Shown in pieces: positions 7,890-14,833 of a DNA stretch of 34,907 bases (its first letter is position 1; each line of letters begins with the position of its first letter). The stretch is taken from the NCBI GenBank assembly GCA_002423425.1, contig DIWC01000066.1, positions 11,381 through 46,287 of the forward strand, read 5' to 3'. This stretch comes from Peptococcaceae bacterium UBA6116. Its GTDB lineage: Bacteria; Bacillota; Desulfitobacteriia; Desulfitobacteriales; Syntrophobotulaceae. The translations under genes and the position numbers were made by a program. The notes beneath the pieces were generated by a model. It searched no databases. It was not told where the DNA came from and was given only the letters and a program-made list of their open reading frames with translations.

Positions 7890-7945
7890 TTTATTGAATA
7901 TTGACAGAAATTTCTAATAATTTCTAATAATTTATTGAATATTGA
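7888..7945. repeat. 17-bp direct repeat upstream of rpsF
   Basis: AATTTATTGAATATTGA occurs exactly at 7888-7904 and 7929-7945, with a partial third copy (ATTTATTGAAT) at 7959-7969. Between the first two, TTTCTAATAA is tandemly doubled (7911-7930). The first copy touches the rpsF -35 box and the second covers the end of the small membrane protein gene. The sequence is A+T-rich and may reflect slippage rather than a binding site. Confidence 0.7.
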
Positions 7946-8135
7946 TGTGTTGAATGAGATTTATTGAATGAGGTTTACCAATAATCCGAGATACTATCTG
8001 AATTAATAATTGACCTACCAGCAATCCTGCTACTGCAATCAAAAATGCCGCTGCGATACTAAACTCCGAGGATTTAAATATATACAGAAGTATCAATGCG
8101 ATTGGGCAAACGATCATTGTAATAACTTTCCACAT
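7932..8135 (-). CDS. small membrane protein of unknown function
   Basis: A 67-aa protein with two hydrophobic segments (about residues 3-18 and 25-48, the latter Ala/Val/Leu-rich) and a short polar C-terminus. I do not recognise the family. The start at 8135 is favoured over one nine codons upstream because AGGAGGTGG lies at ideal distance. It lies downstream of the ychF terminator and upstream of the rpsF promoter, so it is probably monocistronic. Its last codons fall in the direct-repeat region, so the true C-terminus may vary between relatives. Confidence 0.6.
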   Translation of the reverse strand: MWKVITMIVCPIALILLYIFKSSEFSIAAAFLIAVAGLLVGQLLIQIVSRIIGKPHSINLIQHINIQ

Positions 8136-8188
8136 AATTTGCCACCTCCTCCCTCTTGACATTTATTTCAGATTTGAGATTAGACCAC

Positions 8189-8219
8189 AAAAAAACGGAC
8201 AACCACTCAATGGCTATCC
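8189..8219 (-). terminator. Rho-independent terminator downstream of ychF
   Basis: On the minus strand, GGATAGCCA pairs with TGGTTGTCC (9 bp, two G-U) around a TTGAG loop, followed by G and seven T. It lies 125 nt after the ychF stop and ends the selC/cvpA/DUF951/ychF direction of transcription before the small membrane protein gene. Confidence 0.8.
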
Positions 8220-8343
8220 ACCCTAATAGTCTTTTTTCAAATAAGAACATCATATCCAAAGGGACTTAGATGACTTACCCCATTCAGCAGGTTTTCACCA
8301 GATGAACTTTGACCGAAGAGATTTTTTGAGCTTTTGAATTATC

Positions 8344-9444
8344 CTAGACATTAAATCTAAAATGGACAATATCTCCATCATGAACAATATAATCTTTGCC
8401 TTCTAATCTAACGAGTCCTTTTTCGCGGGCCCCGTTCAGCCCCTTATTGTCCATAAAATGTTCACAACTGACAACCTCGGCCCTGATAAACCCCCGTTCA
8501 AAATCAGAGTGAATAGTGCCCGCCGCCTGGGGAGCCTTGGTATCCTGGCTGATCGTCCAGGCTTTCACCTCTTTCGGCCCGGCTGTAAAAAAAGTCATCA
8601 AGCCAAGTAGCCGAAAAGCACTGCGAATTAGCTTTTCCAGCCCCGATTCCTGCAGCCCGAGCTCTTGTAAAAACAAATCTCTTTCCTCTTCAGGCAACTC
8701 GGCAATCTCAGCTTCTATTTTGGCACAAATAGGAATAACGTCGGCTTTCTCTAAAAGCGCAACTTCCTTTACTTTCTGTACGTATGGATTATTCTCCCCG
8801 GAAGCAGCTTCCGCTTCCGAAACATTGGCAGCATAAATTACCTGTTTTAAAGTTAACAGGTTAACACTTTTAATAAGTTCTCTTTCCTCAGGTGATAAGT
8901 CAGCCATATTGGCTGGAATCCCCTGATCAAATTCCTTTGCTAAACGGTCGAGAACGTCTGCTTCCGGCTTAGCCTTTTTATCTCCGGATTTAATCATCCC
9001 TACCAGCTTAGCCTGCCTTCTGACGAGAGTTTCCATATCGGCTAAAATCAGTTCCATCTTAATTGTTTCTATGTCTCTTACCGGATCTATCTTTCCCTCA
9101 ACGTGAATGACATTTTCATCTTCGAAGCAACGGACGACATGAACAATAGCATCCACCTCACGGATATGAGATAAAAACTTATTCCCGAGCCCTTCCCCTT
9201 TACTAGCTCCTCTTACCAAACCAGCAATATCCACAAATTCTACCGCTGCCGGAACAATCTGTTGAGGATTAACAATTCTCGCCAATTCATTAAGTCTTTG
9301 ATCGGGTACCTGTACGATACCGACATTCGGATCTATCGTACAAAAAGGATAGTTGGCCGACTCTGCACCAGCCTTGGTAATAGCATTAAAAAGCGTTGAT
9401 TTGCCCACATTTGGCAAACCAATAATTCCAACATACAAGGACAT
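8344..9444 (-). CDS. ychF: redox-regulated ribosome-binding ATPase YchF (OLA1 family)
   Basis: A 366-aa Obg-related P-loop protein. G1 is GLPNVGKS (9-16), G3 is DIAGLVRGASKGEG, and the central insertion forms the helical arm. The C-terminal TGS/DUF933 region contains TFFTAGPKEVKAWT and ends with HDGDIVHFRFNV. Family members prefer ATP over GTP and bind ribosomes; the exact cellular task is debated. It begins one base after the DUF951 stop (TAATG overlap), so the two are translationally coupled. Confidence 0.97.
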   Translation of the reverse strand: MSLYVGIIGLPNVGKSTLFNAITKAGAESANYPFCTIDPNVGIVQVPDQRLNELARIVNPQQIVPAAVEFVDIAGLVRGASKGEGLGNKFLSHIREVDAIVHVVRCFEDENVIHVEGKIDPVRDIETIKMELILADMETLVRRQAKLVGMIKSGDKKAKPEADVLDRLAKEFDQGIPANMADLSPEERELIKSVNLLTLKQVIYAANVSEAEAASGENNPYVQKVKEVALLEKADVIPICAKIEAEIAELPEEERDLFLQELGLQESGLEKLIRSAFRLLGLMTFFTAGPKEVKAWTISQDTKAPQAAGTIHSDFERGFIRAEVVSCEHFMDNKGLNGAREKGLVRLEGKDYIVHDGDIVHFRFNV

Positions 9445-9656
9445 TAATTTTCCTCCATCATTTGTTTCTGTTTATCACCAGAATAGATAATCTCTTTTAT
9501 ATTTCTTTCTAATTTTATTCGGGTAATCCAAGTCTGATGACCACACTTAAGGCATTCAATTCTAAAATCCATTCCTGTTCTCATTATTTTAAAATCTTGA
9601 TTCCCACAGGGATGGGTTTTACGAAGACGGACAATATCCCCTATGTCAAGTTTCAT
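9444..9656 (-). CDS. DUF951 family protein
   Basis: A 70-aa basic protein whose N-terminus (DIGDIVRLRKTHPCGN) and CLKCGHQTW segment are characteristic of DUF951. Cys17, Cys35 and Cys38 with nearby histidines suggest a small zinc-ribbon-like fold, and the charged surface suggests nucleic acid contact; neither is proven for the family. It is coupled to ychF by a 1-nt overlap, a pairing seen widely in Firmicutes. A GGGAGGG ribosome site lies 11 nt upstream of the ATG. Confidence 0.88.
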   Translation of the reverse strand: MKLDIGDIVRLRKTHPCGNQDFKIMRTGMDFRIECLKCGHQTWITRIKLERNIKEIIYSGDKQKQMMEEN

Positions 9657-9703
9657 CTCTACCCGAACCCTCCCAAGGATAATATAAGGTTAAAAATAGC
9701 ACT

Positions 9704-10369
9704 TTACAGAGAAGTCTCTTTAAATATGGGTATGGATTCCAGCGGATTGGTAAGAATATCGCCGGAAAACCCGGATATTACCGGCATAACGGCATCATAA
9801 CCCTGGATCATCCAGGGATAGAGGAACGAGTCGTTCAGCTTTAAAACGCTAGGGCTGGTTGTCGTAAGAAAAGGAGTTATCAGCCCTAGAATCAGACATA
9901 AAACAACTCCCGAACTTAAAACTCCAAAAGCTAACCCGCCTCCTCTATTGACAAGGCTTAAGTTCCTCGCCAGAGGAGTAATAACCATAGCAATAATCAG
10001 ATTGATTATTAATGATGCTAAGATGAACAATATCAGAATTGAGCCTATGTTTAAGACATAATCGGTTAAGACTTTTGTTGCCTGCGCTGCCACAGGCTGA
10101 ATTAAGGCATTTGAATTCCCATATCCGCCACCCGCTATCTTTCCTTCCACCATTTTAAGCAGTAATTCTCCAACTTTAGGCGTTATCATTTCCCTAATGC
10201 CGACAACTTTCTCAAGCAAACTAAGAAATTGTTGGTGAAAAGCATAAGCGATAAAAATAGCGGCGATCTTGCCAATAAACTTGGAGACACCGGTAATAAG
10301 CCCTTTTTGAAAACCGATTATCCCAGCCAAGGCCAGCAAAACAAGAATAATAATATCAAATGTGCTCAC
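9704..10369 (-). CDS. CvpA family membrane protein
   Basis: A 222-aa protein with four hydrophobic segments (about residues 4-22, 28-45, 108-135 and 145-170). The N-terminus, of the form FDIIILVLLALAGIIGFQKG, is typical of the CvpA (colicin V production) family. The family role is not well defined; members affect envelope functions and purF-linked phenotypes in enteric bacteria. The reading frame runs back into tRNA-Sec, but the GTG at 10369 is the likely start because GAGGGGG sits 8 nt before it. With that start the gene begins 25 nt after the tRNA and may share its transcript. Confidence 0.82.
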   Translation of the reverse strand: MSTFDIIILVLLALAGIIGFQKGLITGVSKFIGKIAAIFIAYAFHQQFLSLLEKVVGIREMITPKVGELLLKMVEGKIAGGGYGNSNALIQPVAAQATKVLTDYVLNIGSILILFILASLIINLIIAMVITPLARNLSLVNRGGGLAFGVLSSGVVLCLILGLITPFLTTTSPSVLKLNDSFLYPWMIQGYDAVMPVISGFSGDILTNPLESIPIFKETSL

Positions 10370-10393
10370 CTTTAAATCCCCCTCATTGAGGAA

Positions 10394-10491
10394 TGGCGGG
10401 AATGTGTGCGAATCGAACACACCTCGGAACGTTCTGCGCCCCGACACACGGATTTGAAGTCCGGGAACGGCACCAGCCGCCCTACATTCCC
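10394..10491 (-). tRNA. selC: tRNA-Sec (selenocysteine, anticodon TCA)
   Basis: A 98-nt tRNA with the special selenocysteine geometry. The acceptor stem has 8 bp (GGGAATGT/ACATTCCC), the discriminator is G, and CCA is encoded. The D-stem has 6 bp (GGCGGC/GCCGTT) around a 4-nt TGGT loop. The anticodon loop is CTTCAAA, and a long variable arm is present. A 5-bp T-stem stacks on the acceptor, giving the 8+5 arrangement. It inserts selenocysteine at UGA codons with SelB, encoded next to it on the same strand. The host should therefore make selenoproteins. Confidence 0.97.
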
Positions 10492-10829
10492 CTGCCTAAA
10501 GATACTATTTTTATACTTACTAGACTGTTTTATAGAATATCATTCTAACACATTTACTATACAAATAAAATATATTTCGTAACGTTGATCAATCCGCTAT
10601 TTCCTTGGAATCCGGTCATGGTCTTCAGAGCTTGCCTGATCTCTCCATTGTTTTATTATGTCTGAAGTCCCGGTCTCAGCCGCGATTAAAATTCAGAAGA
10701 GATACTAAGTACAAGCTGTGATATTGGCATAAACTAAGTGTAAATCTCATTGTAAATTTGCATGTGAACTTTAATTATTTTTACATGCAAATTCTTTGAA
10801 TAATCTACACTGCAATTGGCGTGTAATCA
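10492..10829. other. 338-bp non-coding spacer between selB and selC
   Basis: No gene is supported. The part next to selC (10495-10580) is very A+T-rich and should hold the selC promoter, but I see no clear one (a weak TTGTAT-17-GATATT can be read on the minus strand). The middle (about 10580-10695) is more G+C-rich and has a 31-codon stop-free minus frame (10600-10692) without a start. The part next to selB has a 75-nt hairpin, listed separately. Confidence 0.6.
10737..10811. repeat. 75-nt imperfect hairpin just downstream of selB
   Basis: Nested inverted repeats: an outer AGTGTA/TACACT (10737-10742, 10806-10811) and an inner perfect 11-bp AATTTGCATGT/ACATGCAAATT (10755-10765, 10783-10793). 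They are separated by 12 unpaired bases on each side, with a 17-nt terminal loop. It starts 18 nt after the selB stop. No U-tract follows on either strand, so it is not a standard terminator. It could protect the selB 3' end or be a remnant of a small inverted-repeat element. Confidence 0.55.
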
Positions 10830-12740
10830 TTATTCGTACAATTTTCTGATTGATCCTTCTCTTCTTGTAAAATGAACTGTATCAAAGTGTTCCAAAAGAG
10901 GTACTGCATACTTTCGTGAAGTTTGCCAATATTCTTTAGCCTCGGAGACTGTTATCTCTCCCTTTTTCAACAGCAACTCCCTCAGCATATCTTTAGCCTT
11001 ATCTAAAGCTTTAACTGAAAAATAATATGCGTCTATTTTTGCCCATATTCCTTTAGCTGTTAAATACCCTGCGTATTCCCGGGCTTGAGCTGCCGGTATC
11101 CCGCAAGATAAAACAGCCTCATGTAAATCAAGCGGGGTTAATCCTGCCTTTTCCCCTGCTGCCATTAAATCTTCTAGCTTTTTCTCCATATTGACAGGAA
11201 GTTTGATTTCAGGCAAGGCCTCGATAAGATTGCCCGTTATTTTTAGGAACCCTTTATCTGCTGCCCACCCGAGAATTGATTGCCAACGTTTAAGAGAAAG
11301 ATTCTTACTTATCTTTATCTTTAATTCTTCACGTCCAATCCCTCCCCGCAGCGGATTTCTCTTTTGATATTCTGCTGCTTCCGCGGAGGCCTCCCGTCCC
11401 CACTTTTCCGCAGCACGCCAATCCCAAAACAAATTACTCCCGTCTTCAGAAAGTACGACTATTTTTTCTTCCTCCAAGCAATCTTTTATAGCTTGCTCTA
11501 TTTCACTTTTGCTGAAATTTATTACTTTGGCAATTTCATTTATAGCAGCCGGATAATTCAACTCTTTGACAATTAGTTCCTTGACACTTCTTTTAGCTTT
11601 TAACTGTAGTTCTGCTATAACTTTCTCCTTAAACCTCTTCCTTTTTAAGGATGTAATGCCAAGTACTGTTCCGCCGCCAATCGTACTAACAGGGGAGTAA
11701 TACCTTATTACAAAACGGTCGCCTGGTGCGGCCAGAACCGGTCCTTCCAAAATGACCTGGGCTATTTGTGTTTTCCCCGGTACTATCTCTTCTTGTTCCA
11801 ACAGATGGATTCGTCCTAATATTTCTGCTGTCCCTAGATGTAAACGTATCCTTTGTCTTTGTTTGATGCTTCTTTGTTCGCTCGCAAGGTTCATTAATTC
11901 AACATCTAAAATCTGCCCAACGGTATACTGTCCGGGAATAACCAACGAACTCCCTTTATCAATATCCTTTACCGCCAACCCGTTTAAATTGATTGCACCC
12001 CTCTGACCGGCTGATACTTCCGTAACTTGTTCTCCGTGAACCTGAATATTTCTGATTTTAGCTGTCCGATCTCCTGGTTCAATCTTTATCTCTTGTCCTT
12101 TGTAAAAAACGCCTTCTTTTATAGTTCCTGTTACCACTGTTCCAAATCCTTGTATTGAGAAAACTCTATCTATCGGCATCCTTGCAGGAAGATCTGTCTC
12201 CCTCTTTTTAGTATTATCCAATGTCTTTATTATAGTTTGCTTAAGTTCGGGTATCCCTTCCAGGGTAATCGATGATACTTTGCAAAGTGGGGAGTCTTTT
12301 AGTTTACTATCTTTTAATTTTTCTTTCGTATCCTGTTCAATCATTAGAAGCCATTCTTTATCTACCATATCTATTTTTGTAAGCACAATGATTCCTTTGT
12401 CGATATTCAACAGATCGAGAATATCTAAATGTTCTTTTGTTTGAGGCATTACACCCTCATCAGCTGCAATAACTAAAAGAACGATATCCATTCCGCTAGC
12501 CCCGGCCAACATCTGCTTAACAAATTTTTCATGTCCTGGAACATCGACTATTCCAGCGCTTCTTCCATCCGGAAGAATTAAGCTGGCAAATCCTAGTTCA
12601 ATCGAAATTCCTCTTTCTTTCTCTTCTTTGAGACGATCAGTATCTATCCCGGTTAAGGCTTTAATTAGTTGGGTTTTTCCATGATCGACATGACCGGCCG
12701 TTCCAATAAGCAGGTGATTCTCTTTCATTTTTATATCCAT
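10830..12740 (-). CDS. selB: selenocysteine-specific translation elongation factor SelB
   Basis: A 636-aa GTPase that delivers Sec-tRNA to UGA codons followed by a SECIS hairpin. The G domain has GHVDHGKT (16-23), DVPGHEKF and LTKIDMVD. Two EF-Tu-like beta domains follow (RVFSIQGFGTVVTGTI; FVIRYYSPVSTIGGG). The C-terminal third (about 380-636) is the winged-helix array that binds SECIS RNA, including LHEAVLSCGIPAAQA and GEITVSEAKEYWQTSRKYAVPLLEHFD. The length is usual. A GAGG site precedes the first ATG; a second ATG four codons later lacks one. selA and selD are not in the window. Confidence 0.98.
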   Translation of the reverse strand: MDIKMKENHLLIGTAGHVDHGKTQLIKALTGIDTDRLKEEKERGISIELGFASLILPDGRSAGIVDVPGHEKFVKQMLAGASGMDIVLLVIAADEGVMPQTKEHLDILDLLNIDKGIIVLTKIDMVDKEWLLMIEQDTKEKLKDSKLKDSPLCKVSSITLEGIPELKQTIIKTLDNTKKRETDLPARMPIDRVFSIQGFGTVVTGTIKEGVFYKGQEIKIEPGDRTAKIRNIQVHGEQVTEVSAGQRGAINLNGLAVKDIDKGSSLVIPGQYTVGQILDVELMNLASEQRSIKQRQRIRLHLGTAEILGRIHLLEQEEIVPGKTQIAQVILEGPVLAAPGDRFVIRYYSPVSTIGGGTVLGITSLKRKRFKEKVIAELQLKAKRSVKELIVKELNYPAAINEIAKVINFSKSEIEQAIKDCLEEEKIVVLSEDGSNLFWDWRAAEKWGREASAEAAEYQKRNPLRGGIGREELKIKISKNLSLKRWQSILGWAADKGFLKITGNLIEALPEIKLPVNMEKKLEDLMAAGEKAGLTPLDLHEAVLSCGIPAAQAREYAGYLTAKGIWAKIDAYYFSVKALDKAKDMLRELLLKKGEITVSEAKEYWQTSRKYAVPLLEHFDTVHFTRREGSIRKLYE

Positions 12741-12794
12741 TCAGACTTAACCTCATTTAACATATATACTTTTTTCATATATGGATTATTATGT

Positions 12795-12824
12795 GTATAG
12801 AAATAACTAAATATGGAAATAAAA
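12795..12824 (+). promoter_or_regulatory. candidate forespore sigma-F type promoter for yyaC
   Basis: GTATA (12795-12799), a 15-nt spacer and GGAAATAAAA (12815-12824) resemble the sigma-F pattern (GYWTA, 15 nt, GG-rich/A-rich -10), with one mismatch in the -10. yyaC is sigma-F dependent in Bacillus subtilis. No good sigma-A promoter is seen here. The match is suggestive only, in an A+T-rich background. Confidence 0.4.
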
Positions 12825-12855
12825 TTAATGAATAGATTTTTTGGGGGTATTCAAT

Positions 12856-13422
12856 TTGAATCCGCTTTCCTTATTTAGTGAAAATCAGGATATTAGAGCG
12901 CATTATAATGATAATCAAGGCATGGCCTATCTTCAATCAAAACTCAAGAACCATCTTAAGCAGGCAAAGGATAGACAAGTAATCCTATTATGCATAGGAA
13001 CTGACCGCTCCACCGGAGACTCCTTAGGTCCGCTGACAGGCACAAAAATGAAACAGGAATTCCTGCCTGGCTTGACGGTTATAGGTACCCTTGAGGAGCC
13101 AGTCCATGCCGAAAATTTAAAGACAACCCTTCAGCAAATCCGCTTTACCTATGATGATCCATACATTATTGCTCTTGATGCTTGTTTAGGTCATCTTGAT
13201 TCGGTAGGCTTTATTACCCTAACTGACGGCCCGCTGAAACCGGGCACAGCAGTGAAAAAAGAGTTGCCAGAAGTAGGAGAGATCCACTTTACCGGCATCG
13301 TTAATATCAATGGTTTTGCGCAATACATGGTGCTGCAAAATACTCGTTTGAATATTGTCTGGCAAATGTCCGATGCTATATGCAGCATATTCTATAAAAC
13401 TTACCTTGAAACTGTCAGGTAA
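12856..13422 (+). CDS. yyaC: YyaC-family sporulation protein (DUF1256, putative spore protease)
   Basis: A 188-aa member of the YyaC/DUF1256 family of endospore formers, related in fold to the GPR spore protease. The segment LLCIGTDRSTGDSLGPLTG, then ALDACLG and GIVNINGFAQYMVLQNTRL, define it. In Bacillus it is expressed in the forespore; the activity is not proven. The frame is open from a TTG at 12841, but the TTG at 12856 has GGGGGT at correct distance and is preferred. It is the only gene left of the origin on the plus strand and is convergent with DUF4446, 4 nt from its stop. Confidence 0.9.
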   Translation: MNPLSLFSENQDIRAHYNDNQGMAYLQSKLKNHLKQAKDRQVILLCIGTDRSTGDSLGPLTGTKMKQEFLPGLTVIGTLEEPVHAENLKTTLQQIRFTYDDPYIIALDACLGHLDSVGFITLTDGPLKPGTAVKKELPEVGEIHFTGIVNINGFAQYMVLQNTRLNIVWQMSDAICSIFYKTYLETVR

Positions 13423-13426
13423 AGTA

Positions 13427-13927
13427 CTAAACTTTAATACTGTTACAGGCTTTTTCTATAGCAAGCTTTTCTTCTTGACTTAATTTAACCGAAGCTTGTC
13501 CATGATCTACTGCTTTTGCATATAACCTGCATTCTTCCACACTGTGAATTCCGGTAAGCAAGACTCCGGTCTCTTGCTGGTTTAGTAAAGCAAGGGAAAA
13601 GCTCAGTTCCGCTCCCATATTAGCAAATGAATTGAATCTCACAAGCGCAGCACTGTCAACAGCACTGCGCATTTTACTTTCGAGGCGGTCTAATCTCGTA
13701 TCTTGACTTGCTATTTTCTCGTTAGCTTTCATGATCTCGCTCAAATTGGCTTTAATTAAGCTTTCAAGACTGGCTCCTGACATAAAGGTCTGCATACTAA
13801 TATATGCTTTTTTAAACTTATTCATCCGTGCCAACAAAACAAACGTCAAACATAAGGAGATTACAGCCAGCAAACTTACAATAAAAGTAATTATTGATAG
13901 TACTTGTTCATTAATATTAAAATCCAA
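13427..13927 (-). CDS. DUF4446 family membrane-anchored protein
   Basis: A 166-aa protein with one N-terminal transmembrane segment (about residues 11-33) and then a coiled-coil stretch (about 58-90, ANEKIASQDTRLDRLESKM). The conserved block ALVRFNSFANMGAELSFSLALL and then GVLLTGIHSVEECRLYAK mark DUF4446. The family often lies beside soj/parB in Clostridia; its role is unknown. It starts with TTG 8 nt after GGGGGG. The anchored coiled coil is compatible with a structural or tethering role near the segregation locus, which is only inference. Confidence 0.85.
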   Translation of the reverse strand: MDFNINEQVLSIITFIVSLLAVISLCLTFVLLARMNKFKKAYISMQTFMSGASLESLIKANLSEIMKANEKIASQDTRLDRLESKMRSAVDSAALVRFNSFANMGAELSFSLALLNQQETGVLLTGIHSVEECRLYAKAVDHGQASVKLSQEEKLAIEKACNSIKV

Positions 13928-14057
13928 AAAAAATTCCCCCCATAAAAATCAATTCCCTAATTATTGTCTATATTATTTTCATTAAGTTAAAATGAATCAA
14001 TATTCTATTTTTTTAAATGTTCTACTTTTATTATTTAGTGTTTTACTTTTCTCTTGT

Positions 14058-14753
14058 TTAATACATGCCAAAATGCTGGAGTATTATTACTAATGGAATT
14101 GCAATAAAAATACCGGGAAGCAGATTGCCAATCTTTATTTCTTTTATTCCCAACATGTTTATCCCGATGCCCAAGATAAGCAGCCCTCCGACAGCACTTA
14201 TTTCTGTTACTACCGGATCAGATAGCACTCCTTGTAACAGTCCTGCAAAAAGAGCAATGCATCCTTGGTATAAGAATACCGGAATAGCAGCAAATAGTAC
14301 GCCAATACCCATTGATGAAGAAAAGATAATAGCCGTAATTCCATCTAAAGCGGATTTGGCAAAGAGAATACTATGATTATTTTTAAGTCCATCTTCCAAT
14401 GCTCCGACAATAGCCATTGCCCCGACGCAATAAATTAGACTTGTGGTGACGAAGGCTTTTGTAAATTTTCCTTGGCCGCTGCGTGAGAAAGTCTTTTCCA
14501 GGTATTGGCCAAAATTGTTCAGCCGGGCCTCAATGTCAATTGATTCTCCAATAATACCTCCCAAAACCAAACTAGCTATGACAACCAAAATATTGCCTGT
14601 CTTTAAGGCCATTTGCAGTCCGATCGCTATGACCGTTAACCCTAGTCCTTGAATAAGGGTAGCTTTTAACTTCTCCGGAAAAATCTTGCCGAATATTATC
14701 CCCGCGAATCCTCCAACAATGATAGCAAAAAAATTAACCGTGGTCCCTAACAC
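14058..14753 (-). CDS. DUF554 family membrane protein
   Basis: A 231-aa, very hydrophobic protein with about six to seven membrane segments and a Gly-rich N-terminus (MLGTTVNFFAIIVGGFAGII). The conserved motifs include KAFVTTSLIYCVGAMAIVGALEDG and SSSMGIGVLFAAIPVFLYQG, typical of DUF554 (YdfK/YqgA type), a putative transporter family without a settled substrate. It begins with GTG, with AAGGAG 12 nt upstream. It lies just downstream of parB and its parS sites, on the same strand, and may be transcribed from the soj-parB promoter. Confidence 0.88.
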   Translation of the reverse strand: MLGTTVNFFAIIVGGFAGIIFGKIFPEKLKATLIQGLGLTVIAIGLQMALKTGNILVVIASLVLGGIIGESIDIEARLNNFGQYLEKTFSRSGQGKFTKAFVTTSLIYCVGAMAIVGALEDGLKNNHSILFAKSALDGITAIIFSSSMGIGVLFAAIPVFLYQGCIALFAGLLQGVLSDPVVTEISAVGGLLILGIGINMLGIKEIKIGNLLPGIFIAIPLVIILQHFGMY

Positions 14754-14779
14754 TTTTCTTTTTTTCTCCTTTTCCGCTA

Positions 14780-14795
14780 TGTTCTACGTGGAACT
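14780..14795. promoter_or_regulatory. degenerate parS site
   Basis: TGTTCTACGTGGAACT matches the 16-bp parS palindrome at 14 of 16 positions and keeps the central ACGTGGAAC. It lies 22 bp from the perfect site, in the gap between parB and DUF554. It would provide a second, weaker ParB nucleation site. Confidence 0.7.
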
Positions 14796-14817
14796 TATTT
14801 TTATATTTATTGATTAG

Positions 14818-14833
14818 TGTTCCACGTGGAACA
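14818..14833. promoter_or_regulatory. parS centromere site (perfect palindrome)
   Basis: TGTTCCACGTGGAACA is a perfect 16-bp palindrome, extendable to 18 bp (GTGTTCCACGTGGAACAC), matching the parS consensus. It ends one base before the parB stop codon. ParB (Spo0J) loads here and slides as a CTP-gated clamp to form the segregation complex that also recruits SMC. parS sites cluster around oriC, consistent with this place about 9-10 kb from the origin elements. Confidence 0.95.

Noticed and set aside
8074..8259. A 61-codon minus-strand frame overlapping the orphan membrane protein gene
   Set aside because: No ribosome site before its ATG, and the ychF terminator hairpin with its U-tract lies inside it.
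10370..10447. Extension of the cvpA reading frame upstream into tRNA-Sec
   Set aside because: It would overlap the 3' half of a clear tRNA gene; the GTG at 10369 has a good Shine-Dalgarno and a normal family N-terminus.
10532..10546. TAGAATATCATTCTA palindrome upstream of selC, considered as a PerR/Fur-type box
   Set aside because: The base pattern does not align with either consensus, and short A+T palindromes are common in this stretch.
10693..10695. In-frame TGA before the 31-codon island, considered as a selenocysteine codon because selB and selC are adjacent
   Set aside because: A TAG lies four codons further upstream in the same frame and no start codon or SECIS-like hairpin follows directly.
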